37,111 bases of DNA from an uncultured Campylobacter sp. (GTDB lineage Bacteria; Campylobacterota; Campylobacteria; Campylobacterales; Campylobacteraceae). The stretch spans positions 1 through 37,111 of the forward strand of contig NZ_CALIMW010000129.1 of assembly GCF_938045405.1 (NCBI RefSeq), written 5' to 3'. The translations under genes were made by a program, and so were the position numbers. The notes under the pieces are model-generated. The model was given only the letters and a program-made list of their open reading frames with translations, did no database searches and had not been told where the DNA came from. Below are positions 1 to 8,753 of the stretch, piece after piece (positions within the stretch are counted from its first letter, which is position 1; each line of letters begins with the position of its first letter).

Positions 1-1034
1 TCTCGCACTCCATGGACGTAGCGCAAAACGGGCATTATTTCCTCCGCGCGGCAAATGCTAACTATAAACGCGCCGACGGCAAAAATGTCCGCACCGTGCG
101 CGACGTCATCGTCGAGGTCGATAGAGACGGCAACGTCGTGGATGATTTTAGGCTGTATGAAATTCTCGATCCGTACCGCGACATCGTGCTAAAAACTCTC
201 GATCAGGGCGCGGTGTGTCTAAACATCGACGCTAGCAAGGCAGGCCATACCGCAAGCTCGGACGAGCTAGCCGCGATGGATACGAACGAAAAATGGGGCG
301 ACATCGTAGGCTCGGGCCCTGGACGTAACTGGGCTCACGTAAATAGCGTGGATTATGATCCGAGCGACGATAGTATCATCATCTCCAGCCGTCACCAAGA
401 TGCCGTCATCAAGATCGGCCGCGACAAAAAGATCAAGTGGATAATGGGCGCGCACAAGGGCTGGAAGGATCAGTTTAAGGGCTACTTACTTCAGCCTGTG
501 GATAAAGACGGCAAAAAAATAGTCTGCGAGGACGAGTACTCAAAATGCCCGGGATATGAGAGCGAAACGGGCGGATTTGACTGGCAGTGGACGCAGCACA
601 CGGCTTTCCGAATCGATAGCAAGTCTAAAAAAGGGCTCGTCTATTTAACCGTCTTTGATAACGGCGACACCCGCGGTATGGAGCAGCCTGCGATGGCGGG
701 TATGAAATACTCCCGCGCGGTCGTTTATAAAATCGATGAAAAAGCCAAAACGGTCGAGCAGGTCTGGGAGTACGGCAAACAGCGCGGCAGCGAGTGGTAC
801 AGCTCGGTTACTTCGCTAGCGCAGTATCAAGACGACCTTGATAGCGTGATGGTTTACTCCGCGGTCGCGGGCATGCAGTTTGACATCGCCAAAGGTCGCC
901 CCGTCGGCGTGCCTAGCCCTCACATCAACGAGTTTGAGTGGGGCGCAAAAGAGCCGTCAATCGAAATCAAAATGACCAACGCGATGGGCTATCAGGCGTT
1001 TCCGTTTAGCGTAGAAAAGGCGTTTGAGAAATAA
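1..1034 (+). CDS. assT: Arylsulfate sulfotransferase (AssT), C-terminal part, cut by window start
   Basis: This is the 3' portion of a periplasmic PAPS-independent aryl sulfotransferase, which moves sulfate from one phenolic sulfate ester to another phenol. The frame is open at base 1, so the start lies outside the window. Reading from position 3 gives HSMDVAQNGHYF. Residues expected in the active site are visible: His (codon 6-8), His in NWAHVNS (codon 336-338), Arg in SSRHQD (codon 390-392) and His in QWTQHTAF (codon 597-599). The His-to-Arg spacing of 18 matches H356/R374 of the E. coli enzyme, whose other key residues are H252 and H436. A Cys pair around codons 171-179 of the visible part may form a disulfide. 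AssT is often paired with a dedicated DsbA/DsbB-like system, but none is seen downstream. A strong terminator follows directly. Confidence 0.88.
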   Translation, partial: SHSMDVAQNGHYFLRAANANYKRADGKNVRTVRDVIVEVDRDGNVVDDFRLYEILDPYRDIVLKTLDQGAVCLNIDASKAGHTASSDELAAMDTNEKWGDIVGSGPGRNWAHVNSVDYDPSDDSIIISSRHQDAVIKIGRDKKIKWIMGAHKGWKDQFKGYLLQPVDKDGKKIVCEDEYSKCPGYESETGGFDWQWTQHTAFRIDSKSKKGLVYLTVFDNGDTRGMEQPAMAGMKYSRAVVYKIDEKAKTVEQVWEYGKQRGSEWYSSVTSLAQYQDDLDSVMVYSAVAGMQFDIAKGRPVGVPSPHINEFEWGAKEPSIEIKMTNAMGYQAFPFSVEKAFEK

Positions 1035-1046
1035 AATTTAAAATTT

Positions 1047-1082
1047 AGCGGTCGTGTTTCGAGCGCGGCCGCTTTTGTTTTA
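1047..1082 (+). terminator. Rho-independent terminator after assT
   Basis: A 10-bp stem (1047-1056 with 1064-1073, two G-T wobbles) with a 7-base loop is followed by TTTTGTTTT. It lies 13 bases after the assT stop codon and closes that transcript. Confidence 0.8.
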
Positions 1083-1233
1083 GATTATGGTCAAATTCTA
1101 CACATCTACTCGATAGAATTTCATCCGAATTTGCTAAATTTTATCCCTCGGTACGGCAAAATTTAGCCGAAAACATAGCTCTTTATTCTAGATAAAATTT
1201 AATCATCGGATTTGCGATTTCGCGCTCTGCTTT

Positions 1234-1242
1234 TGCTATAAT
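1234..1242 (+). promoter_or_regulatory. Extended -10 promoter-like site upstream of the DUF2695 remnant
   Basis: TGCTATAAT is an extended -10 element with a perfect TATAAT at 1237-1242. It sits about 160 bases before the remnant start at 1403. In the interval 1270-1400 two frames read like coding sequence (KRYFGIDEVAHGLDEI, then GYEVNAPKGYPCGKAA) but are separated by a frame change. An unrecognised decayed gene may therefore lie between the promoter and the DUF2695 remnant. Confidence 0.35.
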
Positions 1243-1402
1243 TTCGCTCTGCTAAAATTAATAAGCGTTATTTCGGTATAGACGAGGTAGCGCACGGTTT
1301 GGATGAAATTTGCATCCCGCTTGAGGGCGGGGGACGACGGGTATGAGGTTAATGCGCCCAAAGGATATCCGTGCGGCAAGGCGGCGCAGCAAAGGAGAAA
1401 TA

Positions 1403-1687
1403 GTGGAAAAATCTAGAAAAAGGAACTCAAAAAGCTCGCGGCGTAGCGGCAGCGAGATCTGTTTGAAAAGAGCCTGTCTATGAATAGGGCGGAGTTTGAG
1501 GGGCTATTTAAGTTCTTGGGCTAGAGCTTGGCGCATCGCGACTGCGACGGCACGCATAGGCTCATACTGGATTTTGCGAGCTCGCCGCGTGCCGAATGAG
1601 GTGGCGGTTTTGGACTTTTGCGAGCAAAACGGCGGATATTGCGACCGCGAAGTTCTAAACAATGTGCAAAATTGCTTCGAATTTTAA
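1403..1687 (+). pseudogene. DUF2695-family protein, degenerate (stops and frameshifts)
   Basis: Conceptual translation across frames gives KKELKKLAA, stop, RQRDLFEKSLSMNRAEFE, GLFKFLG, stop, SLAHRDCDGTHRLILDF and, after a frame change, FCEQNGGYCDREVLNNV. The CDGTHRL and NGGYCDxEVLxNV blocks are those of the small DUF2695 family. The frame contains TAG at 1444-1446 and 1522-1524. Shifts are needed near 1411-1417 and between about 1561 and 1590, so no intact product can be made. A good ribosome site (AAAGGAG, 1391-1397) precedes a GTG at 1403 and is a relic of the original start. The function of DUF2695 is unknown. The assignment rests on my recall of the family motif. Confidence 0.6.
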
Positions 1688-2224
1688 GGGGCTATGTGCA
1701 GAAAGACATGGTTTTGCAAGCATCGTTTCAAAAAGGCGGTGCGTAAAATTTAGTAAAATTTTAGCGGCGCGAGGGCTCAAAAGTAGGGCTAAAGCAGCGT
1801 TTGCGGTGCGAACTGCCGCCGTGCAATAAGCACAAAGCCCACCGCGCCAAACACGCGGGCCTTTTGTAGAATTAATGCTCTAGTTTTTAAATTTGACGCA
1901 AAAGGCGGGCAACTCGCCGTCAAAATGGCAATTAAAGCGTGGTGTGACGGGGCTTGTATGGACTTAAGAGCGGTATTGCTCGCTTAATTTAACGATACAA
2001 GACGGCGCGGAGACCTGGAGTTTGCCCCCTTAAATTTTATTGCGGTAGCCATCAGGCGGACAGAGATATGCTATGGACGTTTTCATTGAGCGAGCTTGCC
2101 GCAGACGCTTTGCTGTGCGACAAGCAGGTTGATTGCAAGATTAGGAGAACTCGCACGAAGCGCTTTTGCGCGAGAGGACTTTGCTGCGGTGCCGACGTAA
2201 ATTTTACCCGCGCGGCGTTTAAGT
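1688..2224. other. Gene-poor stretch
   Basis: No convincing gene was found. The open frame at 2068-2277 overlaps the 3' end of menA, has no recognisable domain and lacks a ribosome site. A GC-rich imperfect inverted repeat followed by TTTT near 1829-1866 could be a weak terminator for the decayed locus. Confidence 0.4.
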
Positions 2225-3127
2225 TTAACTCAAAATCTCCCCAACGAAAAATAGCGCCGACATCGCAAACGTGCTGAGCGCGACGACCTTTAGCTGTCCG
2301 TCAAAGTCGCGACATTCCCTCACTTTTAAGACGAAAAAGAAATGCCAAATAAGAGGCACGAAGCTAATTACGTAGAGCAGTCTCACGCCCGGTTCGCCGC
2401 GTAAAAACGAGTAGCAGAGCATTAGCCCCGCTCCGCCGGCAATTAGCGCGTAGTGGTAGCGCTTAGCCGCACGCAGCCCGATACGAACGGGGATCGTGCG
2501 CTTGCCCTTGAGCGCGTCGTTTTGCACGTCGCGCATATTATTTAAATTTAGCACCGCCGCGCTTAGCATCCCGCACGCGCACGCAGGCAGCAGCAGCAGC
2601 GCATCGAGCGAACGCGCGTATAAAAAGTACGAGCCCAGCACGCTTAGTAGTCCAAAAAACAAAAACACGAAAACGTCGCCGAGCCCCAGGTATCCGTATG
2701 CGCCGGCTCCCACGGTGTAGCGGATCGCCGCGTATATCGACGCGCCGCCCAGCGCCAAAAATAGAGCCACGAGATAAAACCGCTCGCCAAACGCCAAAAC
2801 GCTTAGCGCGAGGCTGCAAAGCGCCGAAAGCAGCCCCGTAGCGACGATGACGCACTTCATCTGCTCGGCGCTCATCTGCCCAGTTTGGATCGCGCGGCGC
2901 GGCCCCAGTCTGCCCTCGTCATCGGTGCCTTTTACCGCGTCGCCGTAGTCGTTAGCATAGTCGCTGAGTACCTGAAACAGAAGCGTCGTAAGCAGCGCCA
3001 GCGCGAAAATATCCGCTCTAAACGCGCCCGCACCGTATGCCGCACCGCTACCGAGCAGTACGCCCGAGACGCTAAGAGGTAGCGATCTAAGGCGAGCTGA
3101 TGCGTAAAGAGCCTTTGCGGTTATCAT
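2225..3127 (-). CDS. menA: MenA-type 1,4-dihydroxy-2-naphthoate polyprenyltransferase (UbiA superfamily)
   Basis: This 300-residue integral membrane prenyltransferase would attach the polyprenyl tail to dihydroxynaphthoate to give demethylmenaquinone. The first Asp-rich motif is NDYGDAVKGTD (residues 59-69), followed by the MenA-like GRLGPRRAIQTG. The second is NNMRDVQNDALKGKRT. Hydrophobic segments fill most of the rest, as in UbiA proteins with about nine membrane spans. The gene runs divergently from the pyridoxamine kinase with a 174-base shared upstream region. Known Campylobacter make menaquinone by the futalosine route using MqnP, also a UbiA protein. I favour MenA over MqnP because of the NDYGDAVKGTDxxxRxGPxR signature, but the two cannot be separated with certainty by eye. 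Confidence 0.78.
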   Translation of the reverse strand: MITAKALYASARLRSLPLSVSGVLLGSGAAYGAGAFRADIFALALLTTLLFQVLSDYANDYGDAVKGTDDEGRLGPRRAIQTGQMSAEQMKCVIVATGLLSALCSLALSVLAFGERFYLVALFLALGGASIYAAIRYTVGAGAYGYLGLGDVFVFLFFGLLSVLGSYFLYARSLDALLLLPACACGMLSAAVLNLNNMRDVQNDALKGKRTIPVRIGLRAAKRYHYALIAGGAGLMLCYSFLRGEPGVRLLYVISFVPLIWHFFFVLKVRECRDFDGQLKVVALSTFAMSALFFVGEILS

Positions 3128-3301
3128 TTTTTGCCTTTTGTTGATTTTTAGAGCCGAATTTACGGCGAACTCGAGATAAAATTTAGCGGAAAAACGCCAA
3201 AAATATTATAAATTTAGACTATTAGTAGAGTAAATTTTATTTAAATTCGCCTTTTTAATATAAATAGCGGTAAAATAGAGCCAAAAATTTTAGGAATTGT
3301 G

Positions 3302-4132
3302 ATGAAAAAAGTTCTTACCGTTCAAGATATATCCTGCGTGGGCAAGGTTTCGCTGACCGTCGCCTTGCCGATACTAAGCGCGATGGGGATGAGCACGAGC
3401 GTGATCCCTACGGCGGTTTTATCGATGCATACGGGCTTTTCTGGCTACACCTTTTGCGATCTAAGCTCTCAAATACGCGCGATCATGGCGCACTGGAAAG
3501 ACCGCGGAGTGGTGTTTGACGGCATCTACACGGGCTTTTTGGGCTCGGCGGCACAGATCGAGATTATGGGTGAGCTATTTGCGAGCTTCGGCGGCGCGGG
3601 CAAGACCATTTTGGTCGATCCTTGTATGGGCGATAACGGCGTGTTTTATCCGGGCTTTAACGAGGATTTTGCCCGTATGATGGCGCTTCTGTGCGCCAAG
3701 GCCGACGTCATCACGCCCAATATCACTGAGGCCTGCGCGATTACAGGCGTGCCGTACCGAGAGGACGCAGATAGGGATTTTATCATGGATCTGCTTGCAA
3801 GGCTTCGAGAACTGGGCGCTAGACAGGTTATTTTAAAGGGCATCGGCTACATCGCCGATCAGTGCGGGGTTTTCAGCTACGATGCGCGCACGGGCAGGAC
3901 GAACGAGTATTTTCACGAGCTGCTGCCGGTTAAATTTAACGGTACCGGCGATATTTTCGCCGCCGTAGCCTTCGGCGCAATAATGCGCGGTAAGTCGCTG
4001 GAAACGGCGGTTCGAGTCGCTGCGGACTTCGTCGTCAGCACGATCAAAGAGACGATGAGCGACGAGGAGCGCAAGGACTACGAAGGGGTCGATTTCGAAG
4101 CGATAATTCCCGAGCTGGTGAGGAAAATCTAA
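3302..4132 (+). CDS. Pyridoxamine/pyridoxal kinase (PfkB-like ribokinase fold)
   Basis: This kinase would phosphorylate B6 vitamers using ATP (vitamin B6 salvage, cytosol). It starts with VQDISCVGKVSLTVALPIL, typical of PdxK/PdxY and ThiD-like kinases. It then carries GVVFDGIYTGFLGS, VDPCMGDNG and VITPNITEACAITG. The C-terminal FNGTGDIFAAV (about residues 212-222) holds the GTGD anion hole with the catalytic Asp. Length (276 residues) is normal. I chose ATG at 3302 because AGGAA at 3292-3296 is well spaced for it; an overlapping GTG at 3299 would be too close. The closest match by eye is the pyridoxamine kinase group common in anaerobes, but hydroxymethylpyrimidine kinase activity cannot be excluded. 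Confidence 0.82.
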   Translation: MKKVLTVQDISCVGKVSLTVALPILSAMGMSTSVIPTAVLSMHTGFSGYTFCDLSSQIRAIMAHWKDRGVVFDGIYTGFLGSAAQIEIMGELFASFGGAGKTILVDPCMGDNGVFYPGFNEDFARMMALLCAKADVITPNITEACAITGVPYREDADRDFIMDLLARLRELGARQVILKGIGYIADQCGVFSYDARTGRTNEYFHELLPVKFNGTGDIFAAVAFGAIMRGKSLETAVRVAADFVVSTIKETMSDEERKDYEGVDFEAIIPELVRKI

Positions 4133-5054
4133 GTTCTAGACGGATTTGGAACTCGCCGCGCGGACAGAGGATTTGTGGTAGAGCTTTAAAATTTTACCGC
4201 AAAAGGAAATTCCTAAATTTTATCTGCGGCGTGAAATTTTAAAATTTTCAAAATTTATGTGTCGTGTGGGGCATGGAATTCTATAGGCGACGTGTAATTT
4301 TAGAATTCATGCATTGCACGGGCTTATAATTTTATATCCTGCATAAAATTTTAAAATTTGCACCGACGTAAAGATGCGAAATTTGTCGTTAGCACGGAAT
4401 TATAAACGCAAGGCTACAGCGAATTTATCTGCTTGCGAGTTTGAGCTGCATTTTGAAATTTCGTACAAAATCTGCTTAAAATTTTATTCCTGCGAGTCGT
4501 GCGCCATGCACTTATAAAATAATCTCAAAATTTATGAGCAATTTAGATTAAAATCCGTATCGATGTCGCGCAGTTATGGTTTTTTGGTATAGAATTTACG
4601 CGATGGTTTATGGCACGAATTTTATTTGAAATTTCGCTTTAAAAATCTAAAATTTGCGCAGTGAAATTCTATCTGCAGCGGAAAGCTACCGCGTGAAATT
4701 TTGCGGCTGCTGCGTTTTGTGATATAGGCAAAATGCGCACCGAGCGTGAAATTTTAAAGCAAATATTGTGAAAAATTCTATTATTTATCGCGTAGCGGTA
4801 GAATTTTACTGCGCGAAATCAAGCAGAATTCCGCGCATAAGTCTATAGCCGAAATTTACGCCGTGGCGAATGAGCTTACTCGCACAAAAGGGTGCTAGCG
4901 CAAAATTCCATAGCCGAAATTTCCTGGGCAGAGCTTTACTTTGTAAATTTTAAAACTAAATTCCACTTCGAGTATTAAAATTCTAAGTTTACTTAGCGGG
5001 TGAGATTTAAGTGATAAATTCCACCCGCTGCGCAAATAGCAAGCGCTTTAAATT
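4133..5054. other. 920-base gene-free stretch dense in AAATTT motifs
   Basis: I see no gene, tRNA or mobile element. The sequence is made of AAATTT, AAATTTTA and GGAATTCT-like words repeated every 20-40 bases with moderate-GC spacers in between. It lies between the convergent ends of the pyridoxamine kinase and the cytochrome gene. It may be the remains of a gene or a structural/binding region. Confidence 0.5.
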
Positions 5055-5756
5055 TCATTCCACAGGCGCTTTGCTTTGCAAAAATCGCACGAGCGTCTCG
5101 TATTCGTCGGGCTGCAACCCCGAGTTTTGTATCATCGTCTCGACCACGCTAGGCCAGACATTGACGTTGAACTCATCGTATCCGTGTAGCGCGTGACAGC
5201 TACCGCAGCGCTCCTTGAATAGATTTTCTCCCGCGTCGTAAATTTTAGCCGCATCGTCCGTCACGGCAAGCTTCGCAACGTAGCCGTCGATAGTGACGTT
5301 CGCCCATTCGTTATCGTAGTCGTCCTTCACGGTCTTTAGTGTCTTTAGGCTCTTTGCGTTTTGCGCTTGCAAATCCTGCTCCAAAATCCCAAGCCTCGCG
5401 TAGCTTACGTTGCTTCCCTCGGGCACGAAGCCCGCGTATCGCACTTGCACGTAGTCCTTGCCGTCCTTTAGCACTTGCAGCTTCGCGCCTACGTGCAGCT
5501 TGGCGATCTCCTTGCCGCCCGCTTTGTTTAGAAGCGGGGTTTGAGCCGCGACGAAAAGATCCGTCGCGCCCAAATGGCAAGCTGCCGCGAGTAAAAACGC
5601 CGCTAGCGCTTTGGATAAAATTTTACCTCGCTTGGACGCGCAAATTTTATCCGTTTCGCATGAAATTTTCTCCGCGCTAAATGATGAAATTTCACTCGCG
5701 CCCGGCGATGAAATTTGACCCCGTTCGCTCGCGTAAATTTTAAAATTTTGTCTCAT
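5055..5756 (-). CDS. Periplasmic monohaem cytochrome c, partner of the S/N-oxide reductase
   Basis: This 233-residue protein has one c-type haem site, CGSCH (residues 184-188). It corresponds to C. jejuni Cj0265c, the electron donor encoded beside the TMAO/DMSO reductase Cj0264c. A hydrophobic export segment KALAAFLLAAACHLGATD lies at residues 49-66. The part between it and the haem domain (about 66-165) resembles a small SH3-like domain. The start is fixed by AAAGGAG inside the end of the reductase gene, 2 bases before this ATG's upstream stop. This leaves an unusual 48-residue hydrophilic leader before the hydrophobic core, rich in Ser, Lys and Glu with partly repeated wording (KIYASERGQI, KICASKRGKI). 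The leader is encoded by DNA carrying AAATTT motifs like those between genes. Confidence 0.82.
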   Translation of the reverse strand: MRQNFKIYASERGQISSPGASEISSFSAEKISCETDKICASKRGKILSKALAAFLLAAACHLGATDLFVAAQTPLLNKAGGKEIAKLHVGAKLQVLKDGKDYVQVRYAGFVPEGSNVSYARLGILEQDLQAQNAKSLKTLKTVKDDYDNEWANVTIDGYVAKLAVTDDAAKIYDAGENLFKERCGSCHALHGYDEFNVNVWPSVVETMIQNSGLQPDEYETLVRFLQSKAPVE

Positions 5757-5758
5757 CG

Positions 5759-8266
5759 CTAGCTCCTTTTGCCGAATTTCGGCTGTGAAAATACTGCAAG
5801 CGGCGGAAGCTCGCCTTCAAATTTCTCGATCTGCACCAGCGCGGTGGCTTGGTTGCCGCACGCAAGCTTCGAGCTGGGCTCGTTGGGCACCAGCACGTTT
5901 GCGTTGCCGTGTACGCACATATCGCCGCTATCGCTAAAGAGCGGATCCCACCAGCCGCCTTCTTGCATCCGCACGACGCTTTGCTTTACGTTTTCGGTGA
6001 CGATGAGCCCTGCAAGCGCGGCGCCGCGATCGTTGAAAACCCTAACTACGTCGCCGTTTTTAAGTCCTCTTGCTTCGGCATCTTTTGGGTGCATCCACAC
6101 GGGCTCGCGACCGTCAATTTCTTCTAAGCTTCGTAGCCAAGTGTTGTTTAGCTGCCCGTGCAGGCGGTATTTCGGATGCGGGGTTATTAAATTTAGCGGA
6201 TACTTTTGCGTCTTTTGCGCGTTCCCCAGCCACTCCATCGGCTCCATCCATGTGGGATGCGCAGGGCAGTCGTCCAGCGCCGCTTTAGCGATCTTTTTCG
6301 AGACGACCTCGATCCTTCCAGACGGCGTTCCGAGGCGATTTATGATAGGATTTTTTCTAAATTCCTCCATCGCTACGTATTCGTAGGCGTGCTTTGGAAT
6401 TTCAAATTTCACGAAGCCCTTTTTCCAAAACTCCTCAAATTCCGGCATCTTTATCTTTGATGCGTCCGCTTTTTTCTTCGAAGCGTCGTAAAACTGCCTG
6501 ATCCACTCCATCTCGCTCTTGCCCTCGCTAAACGCCATATACTCCTTCTCGCCGAACTGCTTTAGAATTTCGCAGTAAATTTTATAGTCGTTTTGCGCCT
6601 GCTCGTAAGGCTCGGCAATCTTATGCATAGCGATTATAAATTTATTCGTATGCGATTTGGTTATGTCGTCGCGCTCCTGCTCGGTAGTGGCGGGCAGAAC
6701 GATGTCTGCCATACGCGCGCTCGCCGTCCAGAAGCACTCTTGGACTATGAAGGTGTCGAGCTTTTCAAACGTGCGCGCGAGCAAATTCGTATCAGGGTGG
6801 TGCAGATACGGGTTGCCGCCCGCCCAGTAGGCAAGCTTGATGTCGGGATAGGTTATCTTTTTGCAGTTAAAATCTATCTCCTTGCCCGGATTGTTGATAC
6901 AATCGACGATGCGCGAGACGGGGATTGCGATGTTGTCGCGGTTTTTCCACTCGCCCTCGCTAGCAGGCACGATACTCATGCTGCCTAAGCCCGGGAAAGC
7001 CGAGGAGGTAGTCGCCGCGCCGCTTGAGAGGCTTAGCGCGCTTCCTACTGGAGCTGCGGGGCTAGGGCAGCCGCCGTCGCTGTAATGATAGCCAAAGCCG
7101 TATCCGCCGCCCGCAAGCCCGATCTGGCCCACGAAAGCGGCAAGCACCGTCGCCATCCAGTGAAACTGCTCGCCGTGATGAGCGCGCTGCGGACCCCAGC
7201 CGCACATTATCATAGTGCGCTTGCTGCCTAAAATTTTAGCTAAGCCTTTGATCTCATCCTCGCTCACGCCGCAAATTTTAGACGCCCACGCCGCATCTTT
7301 TTTGAGCCCATCTTCGCTTTCGCCTCTAAGATAGGCTTTAAATTCCTCCGCGCCGTGAGTGTATTTTTTAAGAAATTTCTCATCTGCAAGCCCTTGCGCC
7401 ATCATCTCATAACATATCGCCATCATCATCGCAACGTCGGTGGTAGGGTTGATCGAAATGTGCTCGGAGCCTAAAAATTTAGCGGTGTTGTTATATACGG
7501 GATCGATCGTGATAACTTTTACGCCGCGCTTTTGCATCTGCTCTTTTAGCTTTGCGAAATACAAATAGCTCTCGTGATCGGGCACGGCCCATGCGATCTG
7601 ATTGGTATTGATCGGATCGGCACCCCAGATAAGCACCACTTCGCTATGCTTTAGGATCGTAGGCCACGCGGTTTGCAAGGCGTTGGCTTCGTCCGTTCCG
7701 CTGATGTGCGGGGTTATCGCGCTTATACAGTGGCACGAGTAGTTAAGTTTTCTCGTAGTGTAGCCGCCGATAATATTTAGCATGCGACCGAGCAGGGTTT
7801 GTGGGTTATTTACGCTGCCGACGCTGTACCAGCCGTAGCTGCCGCCGTAAATCGAGCTCGCGCCGTGGTCTTTAAGTACGCGCTTTAGCTCGTCCGCTAC
7901 GAGTTTATACGCCTCATCCCAGCTAATCTCGATCCACTCGTCCTTGCCGCGCATGCTTTTGTCGCTCTGCCAACCTTTTTCTAGATAGCCTTTTCGCACG
8001 CATGGTCGCGCGATGCGCGTAGCATCGTATGTGCGCGCCGCAAGCCCCTGAGTAAGGCTGATCGGGAAAAAATCTAGCTCACTCTCGCTTAAAACGCCTT
8101 CAAATTTGCCGTTTCGCCTAAGAGCCCTAACCGCGCCGAAATGCGAGGCGGTGATCGGCGCATCCTCGCTATTCATCAGATCGTCGCTGATGACGCTAGT
8201 AGCGTTTGCACTCGCCGCACCTGCCGCACTCGCGGCAACGCCTTTTAAAAATTCTCGTCTTTTCAT
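5759..8266 (-). CDS. Molybdopterin S/N-oxide reductase (TorA/DorA/BisC family), Tat-exported
   Basis: This 835-residue catalytic subunit would reduce TMAO, DMSO or a related oxide in the periplasm as a terminal electron acceptor. It begins with a Tat signal MKRREFLKGVAASAAG. SYGWYSVG, then NYSCHCISAITPHISGTDE with Ser177 at the position of the molybdenum-ligating Ser of DMSO reductase, and ALQTAWPTIL are typical of this subfamily. WGADPINTNQIAW and WTASARMADIVLPATTEQER follow. There is no N-terminal Fe-S cysteine cluster, as expected for TorA/DorA. AAAGGAG stands just before the start. The cytochrome gene follows 2 bases after the stop, so the two form an operon equivalent to Cj0264c-Cj0265c. 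Substrate preference cannot be read from the sequence. Confidence 0.92.
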   Translation of the reverse strand: MKRREFLKGVAASAAGAASANATSVISDDLMNSEDAPITASHFGAVRALRRNGKFEGVLSESELDFFPISLTQGLAARTYDATRIARPCVRKGYLEKGWQSDKSMRGKDEWIEISWDEAYKLVADELKRVLKDHGASSIYGGSYGWYSVGSVNNPQTLLGRMLNIIGGYTTRKLNYSCHCISAITPHISGTDEANALQTAWPTILKHSEVVLIWGADPINTNQIAWAVPDHESYLYFAKLKEQMQKRGVKVITIDPVYNNTAKFLGSEHISINPTTDVAMMMAICYEMMAQGLADEKFLKKYTHGAEEFKAYLRGESEDGLKKDAAWASKICGVSEDEIKGLAKILGSKRTMIMCGWGPQRAHHGEQFHWMATVLAAFVGQIGLAGGGYGFGYHYSDGGCPSPAAPVGSALSLSSGAATTSSAFPGLGSMSIVPASEGEWKNRDNIAIPVSRIVDCINNPGKEIDFNCKKITYPDIKLAYWAGGNPYLHHPDTNLLARTFEKLDTFIVQECFWTASARMADIVLPATTEQERDDITKSHTNKFIIAMHKIAEPYEQAQNDYKIYCEILKQFGEKEYMAFSEGKSEMEWIRQFYDASKKKADASKIKMPEFEEFWKKGFVKFEIPKHAYEYVAMEEFRKNPIINRLGTPSGRIEVVSKKIAKAALDDCPAHPTWMEPMEWLGNAQKTQKYPLNLITPHPKYRLHGQLNNTWLRSLEEIDGREPVWMHPKDAEARGLKNGDVVRVFNDRGAALAGLIVTENVKQSVVRMQEGGWWDPLFSDSGDMCVHGNANVLVPNEPSSKLACGNQATALVQIEKFEGELPPLAVFSQPKFGKRS

Positions 8267-8653
8267 TTTCTCTCCTTTAATGTGAAATGAATGAAAGATT
8301 TATGGAATTTTAGCATTAAAAATTGCGAATTTTTCGGCCTTAAAACGAAATTTTAAGTTATAGAGCGAAATTTTATTTTTCTATTTTTAAATAGAGCTAA
8401 GATTTTCGCGGCTTATAAAAGCTTAAATTATAAATTAAGTTTTTAAAATAATTTTACTTTAAAAACTAGCTTTTTAAATTTCGCACATCGACTCTTAAAA
8501 ATTTTAGAATTTTTGAGTATATCAAGAGCTCGTCGGTATTAGGCGCTATAAAATTTCATAGCGCCAGTAAGTCATAGATTGAAAATTAGATATTGATGCG
8601 ATTGCCGTACGCAGGCTGTAAAACATGGCAATCGTATATTTTTGCGCTTATTT

Positions 8654-8672
8654 AAAAAAAAGAGGGGGGGGG
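8654..8672 (+). repeat. Homopolymer tract A8-GA-G9
   Basis: Eight A (8654-8661), GA, then nine G (8664-8672). G tracts of this length are the classic slippage sites behind phase variation in Campylobacter. This one lies 131 bases upstream of the first Sel1 start, outside any coding frame I can recognise, so it could alter promoter spacing or be a relic. Confidence 0.75.
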
Positions 8673-8717
8673 TATACTTCTGCGGAATTTTAAAAGCAAA
8701 GAAAACAATAAAATTTA

Positions 8718-8753
8718 ATGCCATTAAATGATAGTATGCCATTAAATGACAGT
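8718..8753 (+). repeat. Two tandem copies of an 18-bp unit
   Basis: ATGCCATTAAATGATAGT is followed directly by a copy differing at one base. Read from the first ATG, it encodes MPLNDSMPLNDSI and stops at 8757-8759. There is no clear ribosome site, so I list it as a repeat rather than a gene. Confidence 0.7.

Noticed and set aside
2068..2277. 69-codon open frame on the + strand
   Set aside because: It overlaps the 3' end of menA, has no ribosome site and its translation shows no domain.
5339..5680. Open frame antisense to the cytochrome gene
   Set aside because: It is an opposite-strand shadow of a well-supported gene; Arg/Ala/Pro-rich translation typical of such shadows.
6593..6988. 131-codon open frame antisense to the molybdopterin reductase
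   Set aside because: Shadow of a gene with clear family motifs on the minus strand.
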